A DNA stretch of 40,930 nucleotides. It comes from Planctomycetaceae bacterium (lineage in GTDB: Bacteria > Planctomycetota > SZUA-567). The position numbers were made by a program, and so were the translations under genes. Where the stretch lies: positions 1 to 40,930 of the forward strand of contig JAJPXZ010000123.1 of assembly GCA_021205245.1 (NCBI GenBank). Direction: 5' to 3'. This document shows, piece after piece, positions 16,724 to 24,664 of this stretch. The notes beneath the pieces are model-generated. The model saw only the letters and a program-made list of their open reading frames with translations. It ran no database searches and had not been told where the DNA came from. Position 1 is the stretch's first letter. Each line of letters begins with the position of its first letter.

Positions 16724-16831
16724 AATTGCTCCTAGCGGATTCGGGTAATAGCGGCGTACCGCCGACCAAAGCGGAACCGCGAATGCTTGGCACATCAAGG
16801 AAAAACGGTCAGATAATAATTGTGAATGGTA

Positions 16832-16860
16832 ACAATACAGCAAAAACGATTTTATGTTAA
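16832..16860 (-). promoter_or_regulatory. Promoter of the second TRAP operon
   Basis: On the minus strand TTAACA is followed after 17 bases by TATTGT. The leader to dctP would be about 100 bases. The promoter is overlapped by the inverted repeat at 16844-16870. Confidence 0.5.
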
Positions 16861-16870
16861 GACATCGTTT
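16844..16870. promoter_or_regulatory. Operator-like inverted repeat over the TRAP promoter
   Basis: AAACGAT and ATCGTTT are exact inverted copies separated by 13 bases, spanning the -35 box and part of the spacer. The position suits a repressor site. The regulator is not identified. Confidence 0.45.
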
Positions 16871-16947
16871 GAAAAAAGATTCGTGGTAGACATGGTGAGC
16901 TTCGTTGCACGTTGTCGAGAACTTGGATATACCGCCCATATCAAAGA

Positions 16948-16978
16948 AAAACGGCAATGGCTGAGCCATTGCCGTTTT
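16948..16978. terminator. Terminator after tRNA-Thr
   Basis: AAAACGGCAATGGC and GCCATTGCCGTTTT form a perfect 14-bp stem with a three-base loop. On the minus strand it is followed by T-rich sequence, so it ends the tRNA transcript 10 bases past the CCA end. Confidence 0.88.
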
Positions 16979-16987
16979 CCGTCATTC

Positions 16988-17062
16988 TGGAGCCGCCTAC
17001 CCGATTCGAACGGGTGACCTGCGGTTTACAAAACCGCTGCTCTACCACTGAGCCAAGGCGGC
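16988..17062 (-). tRNA. tRNA-Thr (anticodon UGU), CCA encoded
   Basis: The minus strand folds as a cloverleaf. The acceptor GCCGCCT pairs with AGGCGGC and is followed by discriminator T and encoded CCA. The D arm is GCTCAGTGGTAGAGC and the anticodon loop contains TGT. The T arm is built around GTTCGAATC. It lies 24 bases downstream of the TM2 gene and is followed by its own terminator. Confidence 0.97.
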
Positions 17063-17086
17063 ATTACGTATGGAAATCGTCGATAA

Positions 17087-17314
17087 CTAGGAGAGTTTAC
17101 GCCCTTCCGAATCGGTGAACGCGCCGAACAGGATGAGGATGAAGTCGATGACGGCCCAGATGATAAAACCGCCGCCGGTCAATAACTGCAAGAGGCCGGT
17201 CCAGACCTTACCCACATAAAAACGGTGGAGACCCATCACCCCGAAAAACAAGCACAACAGAAGAGCAATCCACTTACTGTGGGGGCTGTAATCGTACCGG
17301 TATTCGTCCTCCAT
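17087..17314 (-). CDS. TM2-domain membrane protein
   Basis: A 75-residue protein with a TM2 domain: two membrane helices (about 15-35 and 43-65) joined by the typical [21 protein letters not shown] turn. TM2 proteins are common in bacteria and mostly of unknown function. The ATG at 17314 has GGAG upstream; a longer frame back to 17398 has no good binding site. The tyrosine-rich N-terminus (YRYDY) is typical of the family. Confidence 0.87.
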   Translation of the reverse strand: MEDEYRYDYSPHSKWIALLLCLFFGVMGLHRFYVGKVWTGLLQLLTGGGFIIWAVIDFILILFGAFTDSEGRKLS

Positions 17315-17441
17315 TACATCTCCAACTGGCTTGCGAACAAGCCCGAATTCCTCACCCACGATCCGGACGGGTCCGGAACGAACGCTCATACTGTACATTT
17401 CCGCGTCGGCAAGGCAAGGATTTTTCAGGTTCGGCCGGACG

Positions 17442-17861
17442 CTACAAGGCTGCCCGAATCTTCGCTATCGCCTCTTCGTAGCCCTTCTCGTCCAGGAAGG
17501 TCTGCCCCGGATTCATCGCAAAAACGGATCCCCATTCAAATCCGTCCTTGTACTTGGGGACGAGGTGGAAATGGAGGTGACCAGCCGTGTCTCCGAATGC
17601 ACCGTAGTTAATCTTATCCGGATTGTAAGCCTTTTGGAGCGCTTTGGCCGCCCGGGCCAAGTCGGCGAAATAGGCGTTCCGGTCCGCGTCCGAGAGGTCT
17701 GTCAGGTTGGCGACATGGGCGTTCGGAGCGACGATGAGCCGGCCGGGGTGGCTCTGTTCCTTGAACAGGTACACTGTGGCGGAATCCAAAGCTTGAATCT
17801 CGATGCCGAAAGCCGCCAGCGTTTCGCCCTTATCACAGTATGCACATTTACCTGCGCTCAT
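17442..17861 (-). CDS. HIT-family (histidine triad) hydrolase
   Basis: A 139-residue nucleotide hydrolase/transferase fold. The triad is [11 protein letters not shown] (His95, His97, His99), with a CxxC (Cys6, Cys9) at the N-terminus that often binds zinc in HIT proteins. Family members hydrolyse nucleoside phosphoramidates or AMP conjugates; the natural substrate is unknown here. The ATG at 17861 follows GGGAGGG. It precedes the TM2 gene by 127 bases on the same strand. Confidence 0.93.
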   Translation of the reverse strand: MSAGKCAYCDKGETLAAFGIEIQALDSATVYLFKEQSHPGRLIVAPNAHVANLTDLSDADRNAYFADLARAAKALQKAYNPDKINYGAFGDTAGHLHFHLVPKYKDGFEWGSVFAMNPGQTFLDEKGYEEAIAKIRAAL

Positions 17862-18006
17862 GCCTACCCTCCCTTAAGATCGGTAATCGCGAAAGAACCA
17901 CTGGAACGCCCGCGGCCGCGCCGCACGTCCCCCTTGTTGACCAGTGTCATGCCAAACCCAACCACATACCGTGTGTGGTCGGATTACGCAATTGAAAAAC
18001 AATGGC

Positions 18007-18035
18007 GTTGCTTCCGCGCCCGCTCAATTCTATAA
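18007..18035 (+). promoter_or_regulatory. Promoter of the DUF1538/P-II operon
   Basis: TTGCTT, 17 bases, then a perfect TATAAT. The start would be near 18042, about 40 bases before the DUF1538 start codon. Confidence 0.65.
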
Positions 18036-18080
18036 TGAACGCGGAAAAATAAATCATTGGCGTTTATGAAAGGACAGGCC

Positions 18081-18782
18081 ATGGAATTTGTCGTCTTTCT
18101 CGTAAAAGAGCTGAAGGGCGTGGTATTTAGCGTCATGCCTTTGGTGATATTGCTGCTGTTCTTGAAACTGGTCGTGTTCCGATCGCCTCTGGAGGACAAC
18201 AAACAGTTTACGTTTGGCATTGTCTTCACAATTCTCGGGTTATTCCTGTTTTTACAAGGGGCGCAGATGAGCCTGATACCGGTGGCGGACAGCACCGGGT
18301 CGGAGCTGGTGCGGCTCAACAAGCCGCTCATCATTGTCATAGCCTTCTGCCTTGGCTTTGTCGCAACCCTGGTGGAACCGGCCCTGGCATCGGTCACACA
18401 TGAGGCGGAAAACATCTCTGTCGGCGTGGTGACATCGCGGTTCCTTATGATGGTAACCGCTTTCGGCTTTGCCTGCGGCATGGCCCTTGGCGTCGTGAAG
18501 ATAATCTATAATATCAATTTTCTCTATATCTTGATCCCGGCGCTGGTTGGCCTGGCGGTGCTGGCATATTTCTGCAACCAGACCTTCGCTGCCATCGCCT
18601 TCGATTGCGCGGGAGCAACCACCGGCCCGGTCAACATTCCGGTCAACATGGCCCTTGCCCTTGGCCTGGCCAGATCGCTGGAAGGGGTGGACCCGTTGAC
18701 AGCCGGATTCGGTATCATCGGGTTGACAGTCCTCGGTGTGGCGGCCGCAATCATGATCGTGGGCATTATCCGGACCGTGTAG
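18081..18782 (+). CDS. DUF1538 integral membrane protein
   Basis: A 233-residue protein with about six to seven hydrophobic helices. It has the DUF1538 hallmarks EPALASVTHEAE after the third helix and the GATTGPVNIPVNMAL motif near residue 188. DUF1538 proteins are often encoded beside a P-II-like protein and are presumed transporters or channels whose substrate is unknown. The ATG at 18081 has AAAGGA at seven bases; upstream in-frame ATGs are less well placed. DUF1538 proteins frequently occur as two genes or a fused double-length protein; only one unit is present here. First gene of the operon, 16 bases before the P-II gene. Confidence 0.87.
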   Translation: MEFVVFLVKELKGVVFSVMPLVILLLFLKLVVFRSPLEDNKQFTFGIVFTILGLFLFLQGAQMSLIPVADSTGSELVRLNKPLIIVIAFCLGFVATLVEPALASVTHEAENISVGVVTSRFLMMVTAFGFACGMALGVVKIIYNINFLYILIPALVGLAVLAYFCNQTFAAIAFDCAGATTGPVNIPVNMALALGLARSLEGVDPLTAGFGIIGLTVLGVAAAIMIVGIIRTV

Positions 18783-18798
18783 AGGAGGGATTTATACC

Positions 18799-19128
18799 AT
18801 GGAATACGAAGCCATTGTGGTTATTGTCGAACGCGGCAAAGCCAATGCCATTGTCAAACAAGTGACCGACGCCGGCGCGCACGGCGCGACCATCGCCTAT
18901 GGACGAGGTTCGGGCGAACAGGTGTTTTCCTTCTTCCGTTCGCTGCAGGTCGAATCGTCAAAAGAGATCATCCTTATAATTTCACCGAAAGAAAAACTCG
19001 AGACCCTCTATAATGTGGTGGTCGATGCAGCCAATGTGCGGGAAAAAGGGAAGGGCATCGCCTTCACTATTCCCATCTGCAACCTGACCGGCATCTCTAT
19101 GGAAAATGGTGAGAAAAAGGATGGATGA
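18799..19128 (+). CDS. P-II family signal-transduction protein
   Basis: A 109-residue P-II-fold protein (ferredoxin-like trimer) that would sense nucleotides and bind a membrane partner. The T-loop region (about 36-55) is compact, with YGRGSGEQVFSFFRS, and lacks the classic GlnB uridylylation tyrosine context. The C-terminal GKGIAFTIPICNLTGI is typical of the divergent P-II proteins paired with DUF1538. The likely role is gating the neighbouring membrane protein. The stop overlaps the start of the next gene. Confidence 0.88.
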   Translation: MEYEAIVVIVERGKANAIVKQVTDAGAHGATIAYGRGSGEQVFSFFRSLQVESSKEIILIISPKEKLETLYNVVVDAANVREKGKGIAFTIPICNLTGISMENGEKKDG

Positions 19129-19954
19129 TTTACCTATCGAACTGATCGGCTGCGTCCCCTCATGCAGCCCCGCCGCCCGCGAGCCGGCCCGCGTTCTCGC
19201 CTGGTCGGAGGCTCGAGTGGATGAACCTGGAGACGGTGTCTCCATAGCCCTTTGGCTTCCCCAAGGGGTGACGGTGGCTGTCGGCCTGGCCCAGGTGCCG
19301 GCGGTCGAGGCCGATGTGGAAGCAATGCGGGACGAAAACGTCGGCCTGGTGCGGCGGCAGTCCGGAGGCGGCGCGGTACTTCTCTATCCGGGGGTCCTGT
19401 GCTGGGAGGCCTGGGCCGACCTGGCCGAAATCGAACAGAGGCAGGAGGGCGGTTCCGGCATTCGCCAGTCCTATGCGGTCTTGTCGAAGCCGGTTGTGAT
19501 GGGGTTGGCATCTCTGGGAATTCAGGCATTTCACGCTGGTATTTGCGACATTTCGGTGACGACGGACAAGGGGGTGCGTAAACTCGCCGGCACAGCCCAA
19601 CTGCGTCGCCGTGAACGGGCGCTCGTACACGGCTCGCTGTTGGTGACCGCGGATGTGACAACCCTCTCCCGTTATCTCCGTTTTCCAAGTGAGCAACCCG
19701 ATTACCGTCAGGGGAGGGATCACGCCGACTTTTGCACCACCGTTGCCGCCATGGCTCCGGATGGATGCGGTCCCAATTTTATGCGCACCGTGGCCGGAGC
19801 GATCGTCTCCGCCGCCCTCGCGGAGGGGTGGAAGACCTGCACGCCGCCGGAAGCGCTGGATGAGGCCGCCTCGGTCCATTACCAGAGCAAATACGGACAA
19901 CGGGCGTGGAACTGGGACAAGGTGCGGCCACAGAGAGGAGCCAACAATGGCTAA
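19121..19954 (+). CDS. Lipoate-protein ligase/lipoyltransferase family protein
   Basis: A 277-residue member of the BPL/LplA/LipB cofactor-transferase fold. Motifs are RRQSGGGAVLL (nucleotide/lipoyl binding) and KLAGTAQLRRRERALVHGSLL with the catalytic-type Lys, then PDYRQGRDHADF. The usual His after GGGAV is replaced: GGGAVLLYPGVLCWEAW resembles the GGGxVvxGPGxLny variant of lipoate-ligase-like proteins rather than E. coli LplA. Substrate (lipoate or octanoate) and target are uncertain. The start is taken as the ATG at 19121, overlapping the P-II stop by eight bases; an ATG at 19106 is possible. The stop overlaps the PPK2 start by eight bases. No lipoyl-domain protein is nearby. Confidence 0.82.
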   Translation: MDDLPIELIGCVPSCSPAAREPARVLAWSEARVDEPGDGVSIALWLPQGVTVAVGLAQVPAVEADVEAMRDENVGLVRRQSGGGAVLLYPGVLCWEAWADLAEIEQRQEGGSGIRQSYAVLSKPVVMGLASLGIQAFHAGICDISVTTDKGVRKLAGTAQLRRRERALVHGSLLVTADVTTLSRYLRFPSEQPDYRQGRDHADFCTTVAAMAPDGCGPNFMRTVAGAIVSAALAEGWKTCTPPEALDEAASVHYQSKYGQRAWNWDKVRPQRGANNG

Positions 19955-20765
19955 GGCAAAATCCGTTCTACAAGCCATGCGGGTGGGGAAAAACGATGGC
20001 AAACTGGCGAAACGCCAAACCGACGCGACCGACGGCGTGGAGGACAAGAAGGACGCCCGCGCGCGCCTGGCCGAATTGACGGACGAGTTGTCATCACTCC
20101 AGTACAATCTTTACGCCGAGGCAAAAACCGCTGTGTTGGTGGTGTTCCAGGCCATGGACACCGGCGGCAAGGACGGAGTTATCCGCAAGGTGTTTGGTCC
20201 CCTTAATCCGCAAGGAGTGCGGGTGACCTCGTTTAAACAGCCGAGCCAGGTGGAGTTGGCCCATGACTACCTTTGGCGCATCCACAAAGTTGTGCCGCCA
20301 AAAGGGATGATCGGCATCTTCAACCGCTCCCATTACGAGGACGTGCTCATACGCCGGGTGCATCACATGGATCCGGAAAAAATCATCAATCAGCGCTATG
20401 AACAGATCAACGAGTTTGAAAAATACCTGTCGCAGAACAACGTGGCTATCGTCAAGTTCTTCCTCCATATATCGAAGGATGAACAAAAAGCGCGCCTGCA
20501 AGCGCGCCTCGACAAGCCGGATAAGCGGTGGAAATTTGAAAAAGGCGATCTCTCCGAGCGGGCCTTTTGGGACGACTACCAAACCGCCTACGGCATGATG
20601 TTGAGCAAGTGTTCGACAGGATACGCCCCCTGGTACGCCATTCCCGCCGATAGAAAGTGGTACCGCGACTGGGCGGTGGCGTCGGTGCTTGTCGATACCC
20701 TGCGCCGGATTGGACCGCGCATTCCGGAGCCGAAAGAGGATTTGAGCAACCTAACCGTCGAGTGA
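19947..20765 (+). CDS. ppk2: Polyphosphate kinase 2 family protein
   Basis: A 272-residue PPK2-type polyphosphate:nucleotide phosphotransferase with a P-loop kinase fold. Walker A is DTGGKDG (about 71-77), preceded by VFQAM. The Walker B region is GIFNRSHYEDVL and the lid-like region is RWKFEKGDLSER. These enzymes phosphorylate nucleotides from polyphosphate or the reverse; the class (AMP, ADP or both) cannot be called with certainty. The ATG at 19947 has AGAGGAG upstream. The 3' end overlaps the convergent ribD gene by 15 bases. Confidence 0.92.
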   Translation: MAKAKSVLQAMRVGKNDGKLAKRQTDATDGVEDKKDARARLAELTDELSSLQYNLYAEAKTAVLVVFQAMDTGGKDGVIRKVFGPLNPQGVRVTSFKQPSQVELAHDYLWRIHKVVPPKGMIGIFNRSHYEDVLIRRVHHMDPEKIINQRYEQINEFEKYLSQNNVAIVKFFLHISKDEQKARLQARLDKPDKRWKFEKGDLSERAFWDDYQTAYGMMLSKCSTGYAPWYAIPADRKWYRDWAVASVLVDTLRRIGPRIPEPKEDLSNLTVE

Positions 20766-21914
20766 TTCGTCGTAGACCACCGAGCCACGGATAAAAACAT
20801 CGTCTCCGCTCCGGGATTGTTCCCGGACCGCCACCCGCCACGCGCTTGCCATACGGGGCAGGCCGTCGCCACCCACCGGTCCTGGGGCATCGCGCCCGCC
20901 AATCAGCTTAGGTGCGATAAATACCGCCACCTCGTCAACAAGATGCGCTTCCAGCAAGGCCCAGCCCAGACCGCCGCCTCCTTCGCACAAGACCATATTG
21001 ACGCCGCGCTTCCCGAGGTCGGTGAGGAGGCTCTGTAACGCCACCCTGCCGTTCTTGCCTGGATACGCGACGACTTCCGCCCCCGCCTGCCGCAGGGCCT
21101 CCGCCCGTTCCGGAGAGGCGTTGCCTCCACAGGCTATAAGGACTGGGCCGCCGTCTTCTCCCGTCAGCATGGCGGAGGAAGGCGGCGTGCGCAGGCCGCT
21201 GTCCACCACCACCCGCATGGGTTGGCGATGCCGGGCCGCGCCGCGCCTGGCGCTCCAGGCTGGTTCACGGACGGTGAGGAGGGGGTTGTCGGCAAGCATT
21301 GTGCCAGAGCCGACCATGACCGCGTCGACACGGGAACGCATATCCATGACCTGTTCCCGGCTGTTCCCGCACGAGATCCAGCGGCTGTCGCCAGTACAGG
21401 CGGCGATTTTGCCGTCCAGGGTCATGGCGTATTTGAAGAGGAGGTGCGGGCGCTTGCGGCGTTGCATCGAAAAGAACCCCCGCGCCGCATATTCGGCCTC
21501 CTCGGCCAGGCAGCCGGCCCGGGCGGGAATACCCGCCGCGCGCAGCACTTCCACGCCAGTGCTGTTACTGGGATTCGGGTCATCGGCCCCCACGATAACC
21601 CCGGCTACGCCGGCGTCAATGAGGGCGTTTGCACAGGGCGGCTGGCGTCCGTAGCTGGTGCAGGGGCTTAGGGTGACATAGGCGAGTGCTCCCGCCGCCG
21701 CCGGGCCCGCCTCCCGGAGGGCCATTGCTTCGGCATGGAGGTCTCCCAGGCGGTCGTGCCAGCCACGGGCGATAATGCGGCCGTCCTTGACGAGAACGCA
21801 CCCGACCGGCGGATTCGGCGATACCCGGCCCTCGCCGGTGGCGGCCAAGCGGATTGCCTCCCGCATAAACCCTTCATCCTCGGGGGTAAAGCCGTCTGCA
21901 CGGAAATTGTCCAT
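20751..21914 (-). CDS. ribD: Bifunctional riboflavin deaminase/reductase RibD
   Basis: A 387-residue enzyme for two successive steps of riboflavin synthesis. The N-terminal cytidine-deaminase-like domain (about 10-150) has the zinc site LHAEAMAL (His60, Glu62) and PCTSYGRQPPC (Cys85, Cys94). The C-terminal NADPH-dependent reductase domain begins at FKYAMTLDGKIA and contains VGSGTMLADNPLLTVR and CEGGGGLGWALLE. The deaminase motif usually reads PCSHxGRTPPC; here His is replaced in the PCTSYGRQ stretch, but the zinc ligands are kept. The ATG at 21914 follows AAAGG. It stands alone, with no ribE, ribBA or ribH and no FMN riboswitch that I recognise upstream. Confidence 0.93.
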   Translation of the reverse strand: MDNFRADGFTPEDEGFMREAIRLAATGEGRVSPNPPVGCVLVKDGRIIARGWHDRLGDLHAEAMALREAGPAAAGALAYVTLSPCTSYGRQPPCANALIDAGVAGVIVGADDPNPSNSTGVEVLRAAGIPARAGCLAEEAEYAARGFFSMQRRKRPHLLFKYAMTLDGKIAACTGDSRWISCGNSREQVMDMRSRVDAVMVGSGTMLADNPLLTVREPAWSARRGAARHRQPMRVVVDSGLRTPPSSAMLTGEDGGPVLIACGGNASPERAEALRQAGAEVVAYPGKNGRVALQSLLTDLGKRGVNMVLCEGGGGLGWALLEAHLVDEVAVFIAPKLIGGRDAPGPVGGDGLPRMASAWRVAVREQSRSGDDVFIRGSVVYDESLDG

Positions 21915-21953
21915 TTTTTGCCTTTCCCGGTCGTGGTTTGTTTCACTCACCAC

Positions 21954-21982
21954 TTGCTTATTTGGGTGGATTCTACTATAAG
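21954..21982 (+). promoter_or_regulatory. Promoter of the eda-kdgK operon
   Basis: TTGCTT, 17 bases, TATAAG. The leader to the first ATG is about 90 bases. It lies in the divergent region between ribD and eda. Confidence 0.6.
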
Positions 21983-22079
21983 GAAAACTGGGCTTGCACC
22001 CACGCCACATTACGCCCGGCGTGCCCGGGCGCACGTCTTTCCAAGTGCCCTAACTCTTTCCAAAAAGGAGAAAATGTCA

Positions 22080-22739
22080 ATGTTCGTGCAAAAACAACTG
22101 GAGACCGCGAAGAAGCTCCGCGCCACCGGTATCGTCCCCGTCCTGGTCCTCGAGGATGTGACAACCGGTCTGAAGCTGCTGGAGATTCTCAACAGGAGCG
22201 GCGTCAAGTCAGCGGAAATAACCTACCGCACCAAGGCCGCCCCCGACGTCATCAAGGAGGCGAAGAAGGAGTTCCCCGACCTGTTCCTGGGTGCGGGAAC
22301 GGTCCTGAATCTCGACCACCTGCACCAGGCCTTCGACCTTGGCGCTTCCTTTGCCGTCGCCCCCGGCTTCAACTCGACCATCGTCAAGGAAGCTGTCGCC
22401 AAGAACTATGCCTTCACCCCCGGCGTTGCCACCCCGTCGGAAGTGGAACAGGCGTTTGAGCTGGGCGTCCGTATGTTCAAGTTTTTCCCCGCCGAAGCGC
22501 TGGGCGGCGTTGCCATGATCAAGAACATCATCGCACCGTACAAACACCTCGGCATCCACTTCATGCCCACCGGCGGCGTGACCGCCGCCAATGCCCCCGA
22601 ATGGCTGGCTGTGCCTGAAATCGCCTGCGTGGGCGGTACCTGGCTCGGCAAGTCCGACGACCTCAAGGCCGGCAACTGGGATAAGATCGAGAAGGACGCG
22701 AAAGCGGCCATGGAGATGCTGGCAAAGGTTCGTGGCTAA
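22080..22739 (+). CDS. eda: KDPG/KHG aldolase
   Basis: Cleaves 2-keto-3-deoxy-6-phosphogluconate to pyruvate and glyceraldehyde 3-phosphate, the last Entner-Doudoroff/uronate step; 219 residues, class I TIM-barrel aldolase. Catalytic-site motifs are AEITYRT (Glu46, Arg50), GAGTVLN, the Schiff-base lysine in MFKFFPAE (Lys134) and MPTGGVTAAN. Two ATGs lie six bases apart (22074 and 22080). AAGGAG is nine bases before the second and three before the first, so I chose 22080. It is followed 26 bases later by the KDG kinase, which supplies its substrate. Confidence 0.95.
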   Translation: MFVQKQLETAKKLRATGIVPVLVLEDVTTGLKLLEILNRSGVKSAEITYRTKAAPDVIKEAKKEFPDLFLGAGTVLNLDHLHQAFDLGASFAVAPGFNSTIVKEAVAKNYAFTPGVATPSEVEQAFELGVRMFKFFPAEALGGVAMIKNIIAPYKHLGIHFMPTGGVTAANAPEWLAVPEIACVGGTWLGKSDDLKAGNWDKIEKDAKAAMEMLAKVRG

Positions 22740-22765
22740 GAGTCTGTACAAGAAAGGCGTACTAC

Positions 22766-23863
22766 ATGAGTATTGTGTATAAAAAACCGGAAGATTGCAC
22801 CTACGACGCGGTCTCTTTGGGCGAGGTCATGCTTCGGCTCGACCCGGGTGCGGTCCGCATCCATACCGCCCGGCAGTTCACCGCCTGGGAAGGCGGCGGC
22901 GAATATAACGTCACCCGTGGCCTGCGCCGCTGCTTTGGCCTGCGGGCTGCTGTCGTGACCGCCCTCGCGGACAACCCCATCGGCCGCTTGGTCGAGGATT
23001 TTATCCTCCAGGGCGGCGTTGACACCAGCCGCATCATCTGGCGGAATTACGACGGCATTGGCAAAAATGTCCGGAACGGCATCAATTTCACCGAGCGTGG
23101 CTTCGGCGTTCGCGGCGCGGTCGGCTGTTCCGACCGGGGCCACACCGCTGTCTCGCAGATGACTCCGGGGGACGTCGACTGGGAGGAACTGTTCGGGAAG
23201 GCGGGGGTCCGCCATTTCCATACCGGCGGCATCTTCGCCGCTCTTGGCGACAAAACTCCCGACACCGTCATCGCCGCCCTCAAGGCTGCGAAGAAGCACG
23301 GCACCATTACCTCCTACGATCTCAACTACCGCCCCAGCCTGTGGAAAGGCATCGGCGGCAAGGACCGCGCCCGCGAGGTCAACCAGGAGCTGGCCAAATA
23401 CGTCGACATCATGATCGGCAATGAAGAGGATTTCACCGCCTGCCTTGGCCTGGAGGTCGAGGGCGTGGACGAAAACCTGAGCGCCCTTCCCATCGACGGC
23501 TTTAAGCGGATGATTGAAAAAGCCGTCAAGACCTACCCCAACTTCCAGGCTGTCGCCACCACGCTCCGGACGGTTCGAAGCGCCAGCGTCAACGACTGGG
23601 GCGCGATTTGCTGGTACGAGGGCAAATTCCACGAAGCGACGATGCGGGAGAAATTGGAAATCTTCGACCGGGTCGGCGGCGGCGACAGCTTCGCCTCCGG
23701 GTTCATCTATGGTATCATGACCTTCGGCGACGCCGCCAAGGCGGTGAACTACGGCGCGGCCCACGGCGCCCTTGCCATGACCACCCCCGGCGACACCACC
23801 ATGGCGACCAAGGCCGAGGTTGAGAAATTGGTCGGCGGTGGCGGTGCGCGAGTGGACCGCTGA
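22766..23863 (+). CDS. kdgK: PfkB-family 2-keto-3-deoxygluconate kinase
   Basis: Phosphorylates 2-keto-3-deoxygluconate to KDPG; 365 residues. The ribokinase-fold signatures are GGGEYNVTRGLRR near the N-terminus (sugar site) and DRVGGGDSFASG near the C-terminus (catalytic Asp307, ATP/anion hole). The pairing with eda strongly supports KDG as substrate over fructose or ribose. The ATG follows AAAGG. No dehydratase or hexuronate isomerase gene is in the window, so upstream steps are elsewhere. Confidence 0.92.
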   Translation: MSIVYKKPEDCTYDAVSLGEVMLRLDPGAVRIHTARQFTAWEGGGEYNVTRGLRRCFGLRAAVVTALADNPIGRLVEDFILQGGVDTSRIIWRNYDGIGKNVRNGINFTERGFGVRGAVGCSDRGHTAVSQMTPGDVDWEELFGKAGVRHFHTGGIFAALGDKTPDTVIAALKAAKKHGTITSYDLNYRPSLWKGIGGKDRAREVNQELAKYVDIMIGNEEDFTACLGLEVEGVDENLSALPIDGFKRMIEKAVKTYPNFQAVATTLRTVRSASVNDWGAICWYEGKFHEATMREKLEIFDRVGGGDSFASGFIYGIMTFGDAAKAVNYGAAHGALAMTTPGDTTMATKAEVEKLVGGGGARVDR

Positions 23864-23993
23864 TTTCTGTAATGATTCCAGAGTTGTGGAACGTTGATGG
23901 TAGAATAGCGTACTATACTTTTCGCACGGACTAAATAATTCTTTGCACTACGGAAACGTGGTAGGTATCATAATCGCGACCAATCGCACTGGA

Positions 23994-24030
23994 ACACGTC
24001 AACTATCTCTTGTAGTTGACGTGTTTTTTT
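23994..24030 (+). terminator. Terminator of the eda-kdgK operon
   Basis: ACACGTCAACTA and TAGTTGACGTGT form a perfect 12-bp stem with a seven-base loop, followed by a long T-run. It lies 130 bases past the kdgK stop. Confidence 0.92.
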
Positions 24031-24151
24031 GTCCACCTGCAAAACCACCTCATTAAAGCTAATTAATTCTGTCCAAATACGTTACTAGGTTCCTGGTAAA
24101 AATTACATAATATGGATGTGGCAAGGCGTGGGGCTAAAATTGTTTCCTGGC

Positions 24152-24180
24152 TTGACCTGTCGTGGTTATTACGTTATAGT
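24152..24180 (+). promoter_or_regulatory. Strong promoter with no close gene
   Basis: TTGACC, exactly 17 bases, then TATAGT. GAAACGTTAATATTTC, a small LacI-operator-like inverted repeat, sits at the predicted start. The nearest coding start is the ROK gene 560 bases downstream. Confidence 0.6.
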
Positions 24181-24563
24181 GAAACGTTAATATTTCCATA
24201 TTATTCTATCACCAGCAACGACATCTTAACTAAAGTTAATAAAAGCTTTCTAAGTACGGCCCTCTTCAGTTTGTATACGAAAATGTCGTGGTATAATTAG
24301 TTTAGTCCATAAATCACTTGGGGAGAGCCTATATATCCCTTAAAAATTCCTCCAGATTGTACGAAATTGTAAAGAAGATAGTGTGGACTTTATTAATTTA
24401 CAGAAATAAAAACGATAAAAGTACTTGCAATCGGAAAATTTGAAATAAAATGTCAACATAGAGCGGAAATTTCATGCACTTGCGCAACCTATGTCATGCG
24501 AATGCATCTATCATATTGTGTCTGTTCAAGACAATCGTTCTAAAGAATATTCAAGGTATCATG

Positions 24564-24633
24564 AGACTGGACGAAGTGAAGCGAGACTGGCAGGTTTTAT
24601 CAGCCACGTCTCGCGACCAACCAGTCTTTTTTT
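24564..24633 (+). terminator. Structured element with terminator-like end before the ROK gene
   Basis: GCGAGAC-TGGC pairs with GCCA-C-GTCTCGC (24581-24614). The 7-mer AGACTGG occurs twice (24564 and 24584), and both copies can pair with CCAGTCT at 24621, which runs into TTTTTTT. The second copy is used in two mutually exclusive pairings, so the element could switch between a terminator and another fold. Confidence 0.5.
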
Positions 24634-24647
24634 ATTTGGTACATTCC

Positions 24648-24664
24648 GACTAGACGGTCTAGTC
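24648..24664. promoter_or_regulatory. Perfect 17-bp palindrome upstream of the ROK gene
   Basis: GACTAGAC-G-GTCTAGTC is an exact inverted repeat around one base, 78 bases before the ROK start codon. It is a good candidate for an autoregulatory operator. Confidence 0.5.

Noticed and set aside
15314-16735. Plus-strand open frame of 473 codons across the TRAP receptor
   Set aside because: Antisense to dctP and dctQ, both with clear family motifs; composition typical of GC-rich shadow frames.
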